Below, in pieces: positions 1 through 9,499 of a DNA stretch of 64,000 nucleotides (position 1 is the first letter of the stretch; every line of letters begins with the position of its first letter). The notes under the pieces are model-generated. The model worked only from the letters and a program-made list of their open reading frames with translations. It made no database searches and had not been told where the DNA came from. Source of the stretch: CAZLDI01 sp964558415 (GTDB lineage Bacteria > Chloroflexota > Dehalococcoidia > SM23-28-2 > RBG-16-64-32). Made by a program: the position numbers and the translations under genes. The stretch lies in assembly GCA_964558415.1 (NCBI GenBank), contig CAZLDI010000006.1, forward strand, positions 1 through 64,000, given 5' to 3'.

Positions 1-1311
<1,311 letters not shown>

Positions 1312-1338
1312 GGCGCAGTAATCCCGCGCGGGAAGGCG

Positions 1339-1344
1339 TATAAT
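1339..1344 (+). promoter_or_regulatory. Candidate -10 box before the 1387 gene
   Basis: A perfect TATAAT lies 43 bases before the TTG start at 1387, after the groEL stop. No good -35 box is seen 16-18 bases upstream. A Shine-Dalgarno-like AAGGAG (1378-1383) follows. It suggests the next gene can be transcribed independently of groEL. Confidence 0.45.
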
Positions 1345-1386
1345 TAACTGCCGGAGAGCGGTAGTGCGCCCTCCCCAAGGAGAAAG

Positions 1387-1833
1387 TTGTTTACTGAGAA
1401 CGGCGTGATGATTGACCTCGAAGAGCTACGCAAAGTCGTCGACAAATGCGATGTGTTCACCATCGGCTTCCGCCTGTTTCACGACCGGCTGATGGTCGAC
1501 ACCCGCACCTCAGGCGACGAGGGGCCGATGCTTGAGCTCGTCGAACCCGTGAACACCGTGGAGGAACGCTTCTTCTGGCTCGGCAAGCGGCGCCCCGCCT
1601 TCGGCGTCCCGGAGAGCTTCACCTTCTTCGTCTGGCCGCACTCCATCGGCTACCTGGAGGAAAGCGGCATCATGGACAAGATCCGCCATCGCCTGTACCC
1701 GCACGACGAGGAAGGCGAGTCCGGCCGCGCCGTCGGGGAGTCCATGGCCCGCCTGTTCCAGCTGGAGCAAGCGGCCACGCTCGATGCCATCCGCGGCAAG
1801 AACTACCACACCCTCTGGGAGCGCGAATCGTAG
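1387..1833 (+). CDS. Conserved-looking protein of unknown function, 148 aa
   Basis: I do not recognise a family. The protein is soluble and acidic, with no signal peptide or membrane segment. It is rich in aromatic residues in the middle (RFFWLGKRRPAFGVPESFTFFVW). The TTG start at 1387 has AAGGAG ending 3 bases upstream, which is tight. An in-frame ATG at 1408 (eighth codon) is the alternative. Codon use matches its neighbours, and the reading frame is open while the opposite strand is only a shadow. It stands between groEL and a long non-coding region, with its own -10 box. Confidence 0.7.
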   Translation: MFTENGVMIDLEELRKVVDKCDVFTIGFRLFHDRLMVDTRTSGDEGPMLELVEPVNTVEERFFWLGKRRPAFGVPESFTFFVWPHSIGYLEESGIMDKIRHRLYPHDEEGESGRAVGESMARLFQLEQAATLDAIRGKNYHTLWERES

Positions 1834-2251
1834 GGGCGGGTTTCAAACCGGCCCCAAAACGCTGGCAGGCAAACTAACGCCCGCGTGGCACACACGCCCT
1901 CCCGTTCGCTAGGCGCTGCCATTTCTCCCTTAGACCTCTGGTCGCCCGTCCGCTAAGCTAATCACGAAATGATCACAAATGCCCCCGTCCAATCGCCCCT
2001 CCCGGTCCGCGCCACGGCGCACGAAGTGGTCACATGGGCCCTTATTGATTGCTCCCCTCGGCCCGTGCTCTAGATGCTGGATCAATCGCGCAATACGCCG
2101 AAACTCACGAGAAGAAACGGGAATTTTCCCCTCAGGTCAATCAGCCCCACACGCGAATTCGCGTGGTCAATCAATATTTAGCTGCCCACAACGTCTGATT
2201 GACTGTTGACGGCGGCTTTCAAGCCCGCCCAGACAGTGCTTTAATGGCCGC
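1834..2251. other. 418-base non-coding region upstream of the ROK kinase
   Basis: No convincing gene. It begins with an imperfect inverted repeat just after the stop (GGGGCGGGTTT/AAACCGGCCCC, 1832-1854, one mismatch) that is not followed by a T run on the plus strand. The second half is AT-richer than its surroundings and holds repeated TCAATC motifs and a 16-base palindrome, described separately. No clear -35/-10 pair was found for the downstream kinase. Confidence 0.6.
2135..2203. promoter_or_regulatory. Operator-like cluster: GGTCAATCA repeats around a 16-bp palindrome
   Basis: Two direct copies of GGTCAATCA start at 2135 and 2165, exactly 30 bases apart. Between them lies the perfect palindrome CACGCGAATTCGCGTG (2150-2165). 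An inverted copy, TGATTGAC, is at 2196-2203, and degenerate copies are at 2046 (TGATTGCT) and 2081 (ATCAATCG). The cluster ends about 50 bases before the start of the ROK kinase gene. This looks like a multi-site binding region for a dimeric regulator. The regulator is unknown. Confidence 0.5.
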
Positions 2252-3232
2252 ATGCCCAACCTCTTCGGCGCCGTCGACCTCGGCGGCACGAACGCCCGCG
2301 CTATCGTCGCGGACCTTGACGGCCGGATCGCCGGCCAGGACATCCGTCCGTCGCATGCCAATGCCGGCCTCGAAGCCGCGCTGGAGGCGATGTCCGGCGC
2401 CCTTGCCGCCGCCGCGGAGGCTGCCGGAACGCCTGTCCACTCTCTTCGCGCGCTGGGCGTAGCGTCCCCCGGCTCTGTCGATGTTGTGCTCGGCGTCGTC
2501 GGGGGCGCGCCGCAACTCATCGGCTGGAAGGACGTGCCCCTCGTCCGCATCATGAGTCAGCGCACCGGCATCGCCACTGTTCTCCTGGAGAACGACGCGT
2601 CCGCCGCGGCGCTTGGGGAGCACTGCTTCGGCGCAGGGCGCGGCTTGCGCCATCTCCTCTACCTCACCATGAGCACCGGCGTCGGCGGCGGCATCATCAT
2701 CGACGGCCAGCTCTATCGCGGGGCCCGCGGCGCAGCCGGTGAACTGGGTCACATCCTGATCGACCCGGACGGGCCGGAATGCGCCTTCTGCCGCCGTGGC
2801 TGTCTGGAATCGCTCGCCTCCGGCGCGGCGATCGCCCGCCGCGGCGAGGCGCTAATAGCGCACGGCGAGGCGCCGCTCCTCGAGCGCCTGTTGGCGAGCG
2901 AAGGTAAGGTCTCTGCCGAGCTGGTTGTGCGGGCTGCGCTGCAGGGTGACGCCGCCTGCCGGGCCCTGTTCCTGGACGTCGGGCGCTGCCTTGGTATCGC
3001 GCTGGCTGGCTACGTCAACTTCTTCAACCCGCAGCTCATCGCGATCGGCGGCGGTGTGTCTTATTCAGCGGACCTCTTCCTGCCTGAGGCGACACGCGTG
3101 ATGACGGAGTGGGCGATCAAGGAGCCGCTCGAAGACGTGCGCGTGGTAATCAGCGAACTCGGCGAGCACGCCGGAATGCTCGGCATGATCGCCCGCATCC
3201 GCGGCGCTTCGGACATCGCCCGCGGCGTCTAG
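2252..3232 (+). CDS. ROK-family sugar kinase (glucokinase-like)
   Basis: Phosphorylates a hexose with ATP in the cytosol, most likely glucose by family resemblance. The N-terminal phosphate loop DLGGTNAR (residues 9-16), the catalytic Asp115 in LENDASAAALGE and STGVGGGI (141-148) are present. The zinc site has His167 plus Cys177, Cys180 and Cys184. The spacing C-x2-C-x2-GC differs by one residue from the usual C-x-C-G-x2-GC. The 326-residue length is normal for the family, and there is no N-terminal helix-turn-helix, so it is a kinase rather than a NagC/XylR-type repressor. The gene stands alone behind a repeat-rich upstream region. Confidence 0.9.
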   Translation: MPNLFGAVDLGGTNARAIVADLDGRIAGQDIRPSHANAGLEAALEAMSGALAAAAEAAGTPVHSLRALGVASPGSVDVVLGVVGGAPQLIGWKDVPLVRIMSQRTGIATVLLENDASAAALGEHCFGAGRGLRHLLYLTMSTGVGGGIIIDGQLYRGARGAAGELGHILIDPDGPECAFCRRGCLESLASGAAIARRGEALIAHGEAPLLERLLASEGKVSAELVVRAALQGDAACRALFLDVGRCLGIALAGYVNFFNPQLIAIGGGVSYSADLFLPEATRVMTEWAIKEPLEDVRVVISELGEHAGMLGMIARIRGASDIARGV

Positions 3233-3245
3233 GCGCGGCGGCTTG

Positions 3246-3749
3246 CTAAACGGCGCCGCACCGAGCGAACACCGAGAACCGACGCCGAAGAGGCTCATAA
3301 ACATGGCACAGAACAAGCACTGCGCCCAGGAGCACCACGTCTATAACCGGGCCTGGGACTGGAGAATCGAACCAATAGCCCCGAGCGTGCGAGATGTTGT
3401 TCCCGAGCAGCGGCCAAAGCAGCTTCTGCGCGTCGGTCGCCACGGGATCGAAGATCAGGTGAGTCGAGGCGCCCAGGCCCAACAATATGAGGCGGGCGCT
3501 TACGGAGTAGTGGTGCAGCAGCAGCCCCGCACCGATCAAAATCATCGGCAGCCAGACGCTGTGGGCCCACAGGTGGTCGTCGCCGACGGAGGGAACGATG
3601 AACCACGCGATAGGCTTGTCGATCAGGTCAGGCAGCAAGCCACCCATACCGGCCATCCGGTAATCCAGCGGCAGCAGGCGCGCGGGGAATAGCCGCTCTC
3701 CCGCCTTGGCCGCTCCCACTGCGATGGCTACGTGTGCAACCGGATACAT
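3246..3749 (-). CDS. Membrane-bound metal-dependent hydrolase-like protein (DUF457/YdjM type)
   Basis: Small polytopic membrane protein of about 167 residues, with three or four hydrophobic segments. It carries an LLPDLIDKP segment near residue 40 and conserved-looking HLWAHS, HLIFD and SHARGYW histidines, which resemble the YdjM/DUF457 family of putative membrane hydrolases. The reaction is unknown. The start is uncertain: ATG at 3749 and TTG at 3761 are both possible and neither has a good ribosome site. It is convergent with the ROK kinase, 13 bases away. Confidence 0.65.
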   Translation of the reverse strand: MYPVAHVAIAVGAAKAGERLFPARLLPLDYRMAGMGGLLPDLIDKPIAWFIVPSVGDDHLWAHSVWLPMILIGAGLLLHHYSVSARLILLGLGASTHLIFDPVATDAQKLLWPLLGNNISHARGYWFDSPVPGPVIDVVLLGAVLVLCHVYEPLRRRFSVFARCGAV

Positions 3750-3839
3750 CCACCAGATCAAACGAATGGAGGCTGGCGTGGGGTGCGCACACGGAGATCC
3801 TAAAGAGTCGCTGAGAGGGTCAGCCTGGCTGCACCGCGA

Positions 3840-4355
3840 TCAGGCGTGCCGCCGGCGATGCGCGAACCGTCCCCTGGTTGCGCCGCGCGGAGGTTCGCGG
3901 ATCTGCTCTAACTCTGCCGGGACGTTGCCGCGCTCCAGCTCTACCATCGGTTGCAAGACTGTGATCGTCTCGGCCAGTAGCCGCGCGACCTCTGCCGCCA
4001 GCGGTGGGCTCAGCGGATCGTAGGGTACGGTCTGGTGGACGCGTGCCCACGAGGCGGTCCATTCTTCCAGCTCCATCTGTGGCCCGAGCCGGGCCTGGAT
4101 CTCCGGCATGTGCGGCGCTATCAGCTCCGCCCAGCGGTAAGAGAACTCCCGCGGCCCCTCGAAGTGCAGCCCGATCTCGATCCGGCCGGTCTTGCGCGCC
4201 AGCCAGACCTCGTAGTGCACCCTCGGCGTGTGGTAGTGCACCTGCAGCCACGTGAAGCGAATGCGGGCGGTCAGCCCCTCGCGCGTGCTGTGCGGTAGCT
4301 GCGATAACGCCTCCTCCTGAACGAGCGACATGAACTCGGCGACCCGCATTGGCAT
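3840..4355 (-). CDS. Unknown protein, 171 aa
   Basis: No family recognised. Soluble, basic at the C-terminus (RGATRGRFAHRRRHA), with a central stretch of alternating charged and aromatic residues (YEVWLARKTGRIEIGLHFEG) suggesting beta structure. A second possible start is the ATG at 4349. It is divergent from lemA, with 92 bases between them that hold a TATAGT box for lemA. Codon use fits the neighbourhood and the frame is long and clean, so it is probably real. Confidence 0.6.
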   Translation of the reverse strand: MPMRVAEFMSLVQEEALSQLPHSTREGLTARIRFTWLQVHYHTPRVHYEVWLARKTGRIEIGLHFEGPREFSYRWAELIAPHMPEIQARLGPQMELEEWTASWARVHQTVPYDPLSPPLAAEVARLLAETITVLQPMVELERGNVPAELEQIREPPRGATRGRFAHRRRHA

Positions 4356-4408
4356 GACGGCGAAATCATAGCAGGTTGGCCGTGCAACAATAACTGAGGC
4401 CGTCGCGT

Positions 4409-4414
4409 TATAGT
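4409..4414 (+). promoter_or_regulatory. Candidate -10 box for the lemA-M48 operon
   Basis: TATAGT lies 33 bases before the lemA start, within the divergent intergenic region. No recognisable -35 box at 16-18 bases. A strong Shine-Dalgarno, AGAGGAGGGA, follows at 4435-4444. Confidence 0.4.
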
Positions 4415-4447
4415 CTCTAGGACTGGTAGCAGCCAGAGGAGGGACCG

Positions 4448-5020
4448 ATGGAGATAATCGTAATCGCGGTGATCGTCGGGATCATCGTCGTGCTGGGGCT
4501 GATCATCGTCGGGATGTATAACGGCCTCGTGCGCTCCCGCAACCGAGTGAAGGAAGCATGGTCCGGCATCGACGTGCAGTTGCGCCGGCGCGCCAGCCTC
4601 GTGCCCAACCTCGTCGAGACCGTGAAGGGCTACGCGGAGCACGAACGCGGCACGTTCGAGGAAGTGACCCGCGCGCGCTCAGCGGTCGAGCAGGCGGGCA
4701 CTGTGCAGGACGCCGCCCAGGCGAACAACATGCTGACAGGCGCCCTGCGTCACCTCTTCGCCGTAGCGGAGAACTATCCGCAATTGCAGGCGGCGGAGAA
4801 CTTCCGTGAGCTGCAGCGAGAACTCTCCGACATCGAGGAGAAGATCGCCTTCGCCCGCCAGTTCTACAACAACAACGTCCTGGACTATAACAACCGCCTG
4901 CAGACAGTTCCGTCAAACATCATCGCCGGGATGTTCAGGTTCGCCGCGGAGCAGTTCTTCGAGGCGGATGAAGAGGGGCGCGCCGAGGTGCGTGTGGACT
5001 TCAGCCCGGCGCCGGAATAA
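4448..5020 (+). CDS. lemA: LemA family protein
   Basis: Membrane-anchored protein of 190 residues. An N-terminal helix of about 20 hydrophobic residues is followed by the family signature NRVKEAWSGIDVQLRRRASLVPNL-like region (about residues 31-55, with the RxxLVPNLVETVKGYA core) and a long helical bundle. Its role is not established. LemA genes often sit beside M48/HtpX-type proteases, as here: two M48-family genes follow within 16 bases and with a 3-base gap. The 190-residue length is typical. The ATG start has AGAGGAGGGACC directly upstream. Confidence 0.93.
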   Translation: MEIIVIAVIVGIIVVLGLIIVGMYNGLVRSRNRVKEAWSGIDVQLRRRASLVPNLVETVKGYAEHERGTFEEVTRARSAVEQAGTVQDAAQANNMLTGALRHLFAVAENYPQLQAAENFRELQRELSDIEEKIAFARQFYNNNVLDYNNRLQTVPSNIIAGMFRFAAEQFFEADEEGRAEVRVDFSPAPE

Positions 5021-5035
5021 AGCCGGAGGCGTGAC

Positions 5036-6547
5036 ATGGCCCAGGTCGCTGGTGCAGCGCGCGTCCTTGCCTACGATCGCATAGACGCGAACCGGCGGGC
5101 AGCCCGCGGGCTTCTCGTGCTATTCGCCGTCGTTTCGCTGCCGGTCGCGGCGTACCTGAGCCTGTACGTGCTGGTACTCGCCGGGATGGTCCTCGGAACG
5201 ATCGTGGTGAGTTTCGGGGTCACGGAGCTGTTTTCCGAAGATAACGTGGGGCTGGCCCTGGCCCTGCTGGTCGTCGTTGGTATCGGGATCGTCGTGGTGA
5301 GCTGCGTAGGCATGTACCTGTGGTCGGCCTCCATCGTCCTGCGGCTCAGCGGCGCAAAGCCCCTGGCGCCGCAGGAAGAAACCGATCTCCGGCGGACCGT
5401 CGAGAACCTCTGCATAGGCGCCGGGCTTCCGCTGCCGCGGCTGTACGTCATTGAATCGCGAGTGGCGAACGCCTTCTCCACCGGATTGGACCCCGATCAC
5501 TCCGTGCTGGTTGTGACGCGGGGGGCGCTTCAGCTACTCGAGGAGGCCGAACTTCAGGCCGTGCTGTCTCACGAACTGGTGCAGATCGGCAACTATGACA
5601 CCAGGCTAAGCACAATCCTGGCGGCCGGACTCGCGCTGCTCCGTCTACCGGCCACGATGGTGCTCTTCATCATCCGCGCCCTGTTTCGCGTGCACTGGGC
5701 GCTGGGCGGCGGGGTAGTGCTGTATTTCGGGGTGCCAACAGTCCTTGGATTCGTCTCTGCGTTTTACCTGACGCTATCGCTTATGGACGAAGAGCCCCTG
5801 CTCGGCCTGCTCGTGCTCGCCAGCCTGGCATTCCCGCTGTACGTGTTCATCGCTGCCCCTCTGTTGGCGGACTTCATCCGGATCAGAGTCCTGAAACGAC
5901 GGCTGGTGCTGGCCGATGCGGACGCGGTGCTGCTCTGCCGGAACGCCGAGGCCATGGCGCGTGGCCTGGTGAAGATGGGAGCCTCCGCGGCGCCCGGTCT
6001 GCGCGCCAGCGCCGCTACTGCTCATCTCTATACTGTGGACCCGCTACACCATGCAGCGTGGTGGGAGCGCCTCTTTTCAACGCACCCGCCGCTTGGCGAC
6101 AGGGTGGCCGCGGTCGCCGCCATGGGAGGCGGTGTTCCAGCCTCGGTGTTGGAGGCCGCTCATGCGGCCGGCGCAGCCTTTATCGGCGGCGGCGATGCCT
6201 CGCAAGGGCCGGCCACTCAAGTATGCGCCCAAGTGCCGCCGGCAAACGGCGAAGAGGGTTCGACCGCGCCGGTTGAGCCGAACGCCTACCGAATAGACGG
6301 CGACCAGGTGCCGGTCTTCGAGTCTCCGGACCCCTCCTCAACGGTTGTCCTCGAGTTGCCGCGGGGAGCGCTGGTGACGGTCTACAGTGCCGCAGGGGAC
6401 TTTCTGCAGATCATCACACCTGACGACCGGTTCGGTTACATTCTCGCTGCCGCGAAGATGACCGCCGTGGACATCACGGCGGCGAAGCCATCTGGCGAAG
6501 TTTCCAATAAATTTCGTCGCGAGGCCGGCCCGACGATGGAGTCATGA
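5036..6547 (+). CDS. M48 (HtpX-like) pseudoprotease with C-terminal SH3-like domain
   Basis: The 503 residues begin with two hydrophobic segments, then an M48 peptidase fold, further membrane segments, and a C-terminal SH3-like domain (about 423-490, GDQVPVFESP...GALVTVYSAAGDFLQII). The zinc site is broken. Where active M48 enzymes have HExxH this one reads H179-E-L-V-Q183, and the third ligand Glu, two residues before LADA, is Leu290. It should not cleave peptides as usual M48 enzymes do. The next gene is a paralogue with an intact site. A regulatory or scaffolding role beside LemA and the active protease is inference. No frameshift or stop is seen, so it is retained as protein. Confidence 0.88.
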   Translation: MAQVAGAARVLAYDRIDANRRAARGLLVLFAVVSLPVAAYLSLYVLVLAGMVLGTIVVSFGVTELFSEDNVGLALALLVVVGIGIVVVSCVGMYLWSASIVLRLSGAKPLAPQEETDLRRTVENLCIGAGLPLPRLYVIESRVANAFSTGLDPDHSVLVVTRGALQLLEEAELQAVLSHELVQIGNYDTRLSTILAAGLALLRLPATMVLFIIRALFRVHWALGGGVVLYFGVPTVLGFVSAFYLTLSLMDEEPLLGLLVLASLAFPLYVFIAAPLLADFIRIRVLKRRLVLADADAVLLCRNAEAMARGLVKMGASAAPGLRASAATAHLYTVDPLHHAAWWERLFSTHPPLGDRVAAVAAMGGGVPASVLEAAHAAGAAFIGGGDASQGPATQVCAQVPPANGEEGSTAPVEPNAYRIDGDQVPVFESPDPSSTVVLELPRGALVTVYSAAGDFLQIITPDDRFGYILAAAKMTAVDITAAKPSGEVSNKFRREAGPTMES

Positions 6548-6550
6548 CGA

Positions 6551-7921
6551 ATGCGTGAGGGGCGGGGCGTTAGTGAGACCGCCCAAGAGGCCGCGGACGA
6601 GGGCCGGTTCGCCTTGCGCCTGGCCGCGGCGACGGCGCTCCTTTCGGCGCCCGAACCGGCCGCCCCGGTGCTCGCCGAACTCCCGGCCGGCGCGCTCGTC
6701 ACCGTCCGCGCCGACGCCGGTGCCTTCTTACAGGTGATCGCGACGGACGACGCATTCGGTTATATCGCGGACTCCACGCCGGTAACGGTGCTCGAATACA
6801 TCCCCGGCGTGGAGAAACCTCCGTCTCCACCCGTCTTCCCGGCGGAAATGTCCGCAAGGCAGTTTCTCGCCGGCGAAGCCCCCACCCCGCCGGCGGCCGC
6901 ATCGGTTGTTGGCGTGAGCATGAGCGCGCGCGCCGAAGAAGAGCCCTTCACGCCCGCCCGCCCGTTGGCCCCGGGCGAACGGGTCTTGATCTACGATCGC
7001 ATCGGCCAGAACCGGCGGGCCACATTCATTCTGATGGCGGGATTCGTGCTGTTGATGACCGCGTTCTTCGGGGCGATTGGTCTGGTAGTGAGCATCTACT
7101 CCGGTGCCGGCGACCAGATCGACACGGGACTGGCAATTAGGGCCGGCGCTGCGGCCGCAATCGTTGGCCTCGCGATTGGCCTCCTGATGTACTACACGGC
7201 GAGCGCCGCGGTACTCTCGATCTCTGGCGCGCGTCAGGTTGTCAAGGAGGAAGAGCCGCAGCTCTACCGGATCGTGGAGAACCTGAGCATTGGTTCGGGA
7301 CTGCCCATGCCAAAAGTCTGGGTGATCGAGGACAGTGCGCCGAACGCCTTTGCTACCGGACGCAAACCGGGCAACGCGCATGTGGCGGCCACACGTGGGC
7401 TCCTAGATAAGCTGCAGAAGCGCGAGCTGGAGGCCGTGATGGCGCACGAAATGTCCCACGTCGGCAATTACGACATACGCTTGATGACCACTGTGGCTGT
7501 GGTCGTCGGCCTCACCGCGCTTGCGTCGGACTTCATGCTGCGCTTTTCCCGCTTCGGCGCTGGCATGCGCACCAGCAATCGCGGCAAGGGCTCCGGAGCC
7601 CTCGTGCTGATCATCCTTGCTCTCGCCATCTTGTTCATCATCATCTCGCCCATCATCGCAGGCATCATGCGACTCGCCCTCTCCCGGCAGCGAGAGTACC
7701 TCGCCGACGCTACCGGCGCGCTCCTCTGCCGCAACCCGGCAGCGCTCGCCGACGCGCTGCAGAAGATCTCCGCTGACACAGAACCGCTGGAAGTCGCCAA
7801 CAAGGCGACCGCCCACCTTTATATCGCCAACCCCTTGAAGGGCCACGAGAGCTTTCTCAACAGCCTCTTCTCGACACATCCGCCGGTCGCCGAGCGCATC
7901 CGGCTCCTCCGCGCAATGTGA
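6551..7921 (+). CDS. M48 family membrane zinc metalloprotease with N-terminal SH3-like domain
   Basis: Membrane protease of the HtpX/M48 group, 456 residues. An SH3-like domain (about 20-85) resembles the C-terminal domain of the preceding gene (both GALVTV..AG.FLQ.I..DD.FGYI). After a linker come two hydrophobic segments (about 155-185 and 195-225). The zinc motif is H299-E-M-S-H303, and Glu382 in REYLADA is the third ligand. Further hydrophobic segments (about 355-375) lie between them. The start ATG at 6551 lies 3 bases after the pseudoprotease stop, so the pair is co-translated. Likely role: quality control of membrane proteins, by family analogy. Confidence 0.93.
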   Translation: MREGRGVSETAQEAADEGRFALRLAAATALLSAPEPAAPVLAELPAGALVTVRADAGAFLQVIATDDAFGYIADSTPVTVLEYIPGVEKPPSPPVFPAEMSARQFLAGEAPTPPAAASVVGVSMSARAEEEPFTPARPLAPGERVLIYDRIGQNRRATFILMAGFVLLMTAFFGAIGLVVSIYSGAGDQIDTGLAIRAGAAAAIVGLAIGLLMYYTASAAVLSISGARQVVKEEEPQLYRIVENLSIGSGLPMPKVWVIEDSAPNAFATGRKPGNAHVAATRGLLDKLQKRELEAVMAHEMSHVGNYDIRLMTTVAVVVGLTALASDFMLRFSRFGAGMRTSNRGKGSGALVLIILALAILFIIISPIIAGIMRLALSRQREYLADATGALLCRNPAALADALQKISADTEPLEVANKATAHLYIANPLKGHESFLNSLFSTHPPVAERIRLLRAM

Positions 7922-8376
7922 TGCCTGAGCCCGCGATACGCCCGGCCCGCCCGGAGGACGTTCCGGCCGTTGAAGCCTTGCTCGCGGTAGAGTGGCTACC
8001 GTCGTTCTCCCTGGCCGACTTCATCCCCACGATGTGGGTCGCAGAGCTTGCCGGTAACGTCGTCGGTTGTGCTGGCCTTGAGATCTACGACGACACGGCG
8101 CTTCTGCGCTCGGTAGTCGTGGCGCCGTCTCTGCGGGGGACGCGCCTCGGAGACCGGCTGACCCTGAACGCTCTGGACGAGGCCCGCAGTCGCGGCGCCC
8201 TCACGTTGTATCTCTTCACGATGCACGCCGCGCCGTTCTTCGCCCGCGTGGGATTCGAGCGCTGCACAATGGACGATTTTGAGCCGGCCGCGAGGCAGTG
8301 CACGCAGTACCGCGCGCTGTTGGAGCACCCCGAGATCGCGAAGCAACTAACGGCGATGCGGTTGGTACTGACGTAA
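7921..8376 (+). CDS. GNAT-family N-acetyltransferase, ArsN2-like
   Basis: Acetyl-CoA-dependent N-acetyltransferase, 151 residues. The acetyl-CoA loop is LRSVVVAPSLRGTRLGDRL (about 65-83; the usual RGxGxG reads RGTRLG). The C-terminal LYLFTMHAAPFFARVGFE resembles ArsN2-type GNATs, which have been linked to arsenical resistance. No ars genes are nearby, so the substrate is open. The ATG at 7921 shares its A with the TGA of the protease gene. An in-frame GTG at 7918 is possible. Probably expressed with the lemA operon. Confidence 0.8.
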   Translation: MPEPAIRPARPEDVPAVEALLAVEWLPSFSLADFIPTMWVAELAGNVVGCAGLEIYDDTALLRSVVVAPSLRGTRLGDRLTLNALDEARSRGALTLYLFTMHAAPFFARVGFERCTMDDFEPAARQCTQYRALLEHPEIAKQLTAMRLVLT

Positions 8377-8396
8377 CAGAGGGCTAATCCCTTCCC

Positions 8397-9443
8397 CTAC
8401 GCAGACACCGACACCCCGCTACCTTCGATCACTTCCCCAACCCGCCAGACGGGCAGTTCTGCGGCCGCGAAGGCTGCCTCGAGACCCGCGGTCCCCTCGG
8501 GTGCTATGGCCATCAGTAGGCCGCCCGAAGTCTGCGGATCGAACAGCACATGCTCCAGCGCTTCCGGGATAGCGTCCGCCACGCGCACCTTCCCCGCCAG
8601 ATAGCTCCGATTGCGCGCAGCGCCGCCCGTCACGATGCCCTGCGACGCGTACTCGAGAGCACCGGGTAATACCGGTACCGCGGACGCGCGGATGCTCAGG
8701 GCGCATCCGCTTGCCGCCGCCATCTCGTAGCCGTGGCCCAGCAGACTGTAGCCGGTCACGTCCGTCAGCGCATGCGCTCCAATCTCGCGGGCTACGTGCG
8801 AGGAGTGGCGGTTGAGGGCGGTCATGCTCTCGGTGGCGGTGCGCAGATGCTCTGGTTTGGCCTCATCCTGCTTCGCCGCGGTGCTCACGATGCCGGTCCC
8901 AAGCGGCTTCGTCAGGTACAGTAGGTCGCCCGGCCGCGCACCGGCCTTAGTCAACACTCCCTGCGGGTGGATAAAGCCCAGCACGCATAGCCCGAACTTC
9001 GGCTCAGCATCCAGCACCGTGTGCCCGCCGGCCGTGACCCCACCGGCTTCGGCGACCTTGTCCGCGCCGCCACGCAGAATGCCCGCGATCACTTCCGACG
9101 GGAAGTCCTCCGGAAAGGCGGCTACGTTTAGCGCCATAATGACCTCGCCGCCCATTGCGTACACGTCGCTCATCGCGTTGGCGGCGGCGATCGCGCCGAA
9201 GTCGTACGGGTCGTCCACCAGCGGCGCGAAGAAGTCTACTGTCATCACCACGGCCTGCTCATCGTTGAGCCTGTAGACCGCCGCGTCGTCAGGCGCGTCG
9301 AGGCCGACCAGCAGGTCAGGGTGCTGGCCTTGGGGTCTCTCCGCGAGATAGCGCAGGACCTGCGCTACGGCTTCCGCCCCGGCTTTACCGGCTCAACCGG
9401 CGCAAGAGGCGAGCTGGGTCAGCCGTATCGGCCGCGTCGCCAT
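8397..9443 (-). CDS. selD: Selenide, water dikinase, selenocysteine-containing (in-frame TGA)
   Basis: Makes selenophosphate from selenide and ATP for selenocysteine and selenouridine synthesis. Reading on from the obvious 284-residue frame, the same frame continues upstream through one TGA (9393-9395) to ATG 9443, which has an AGAGAGG ribosome site. This gives 348 residues, the normal SelD length. The N-terminus then reads LTQLASCAG-TGA-AGKAG. The TGA falls at residue 17, exactly where E. coli SelD has its catalytic Cys17, followed by Lys20. Many SelD proteins carry Sec there. A hairpin follows the TGA (separate entry). Downstream motifs such as DFFAPLVDDPYDFGAIAAANAMSD are typical. No selA, selB or selC is in the window. 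Confidence 0.93.
9349..9367 (-). promoter_or_regulatory. bSECIS-like hairpin downstream of the selD TGA
   Basis: On the minus strand a 7-bp perfect stem TAGCGCA/TGCGCTA encloses the 5-base loop GGTCC. The loop G residues are 33-34 bases after the TGA (9393-9395), inside the range known for bacterial SECIS elements. The apical part recalls the E. coli fdhF element, whose loop is AGGUCU. It lies in coding sequence, as bacterial SECIS elements do. Only the fold by eye supports it. Confidence 0.65.
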
Positions 9444-9499
9444 GTGATTCCTCTCTCTGTTCATTTGGCGCTGGCATCAGTATAGGCTTGAGGTCAAGA

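Noticed and set aside
1322..1333. TCCCGCGCGGGA as groEL terminator
   Set aside because: The stem is only 4 bp with a 4-base loop and there is no T run. The following TATAAT makes promoter function more likely.
3362..3380. GGTTCGATTCTCC on the minus strand, T-loop-like
   Set aside because: It is coding sequence of the DUF457-like membrane protein (YWFDSP), and no cloverleaf fits.
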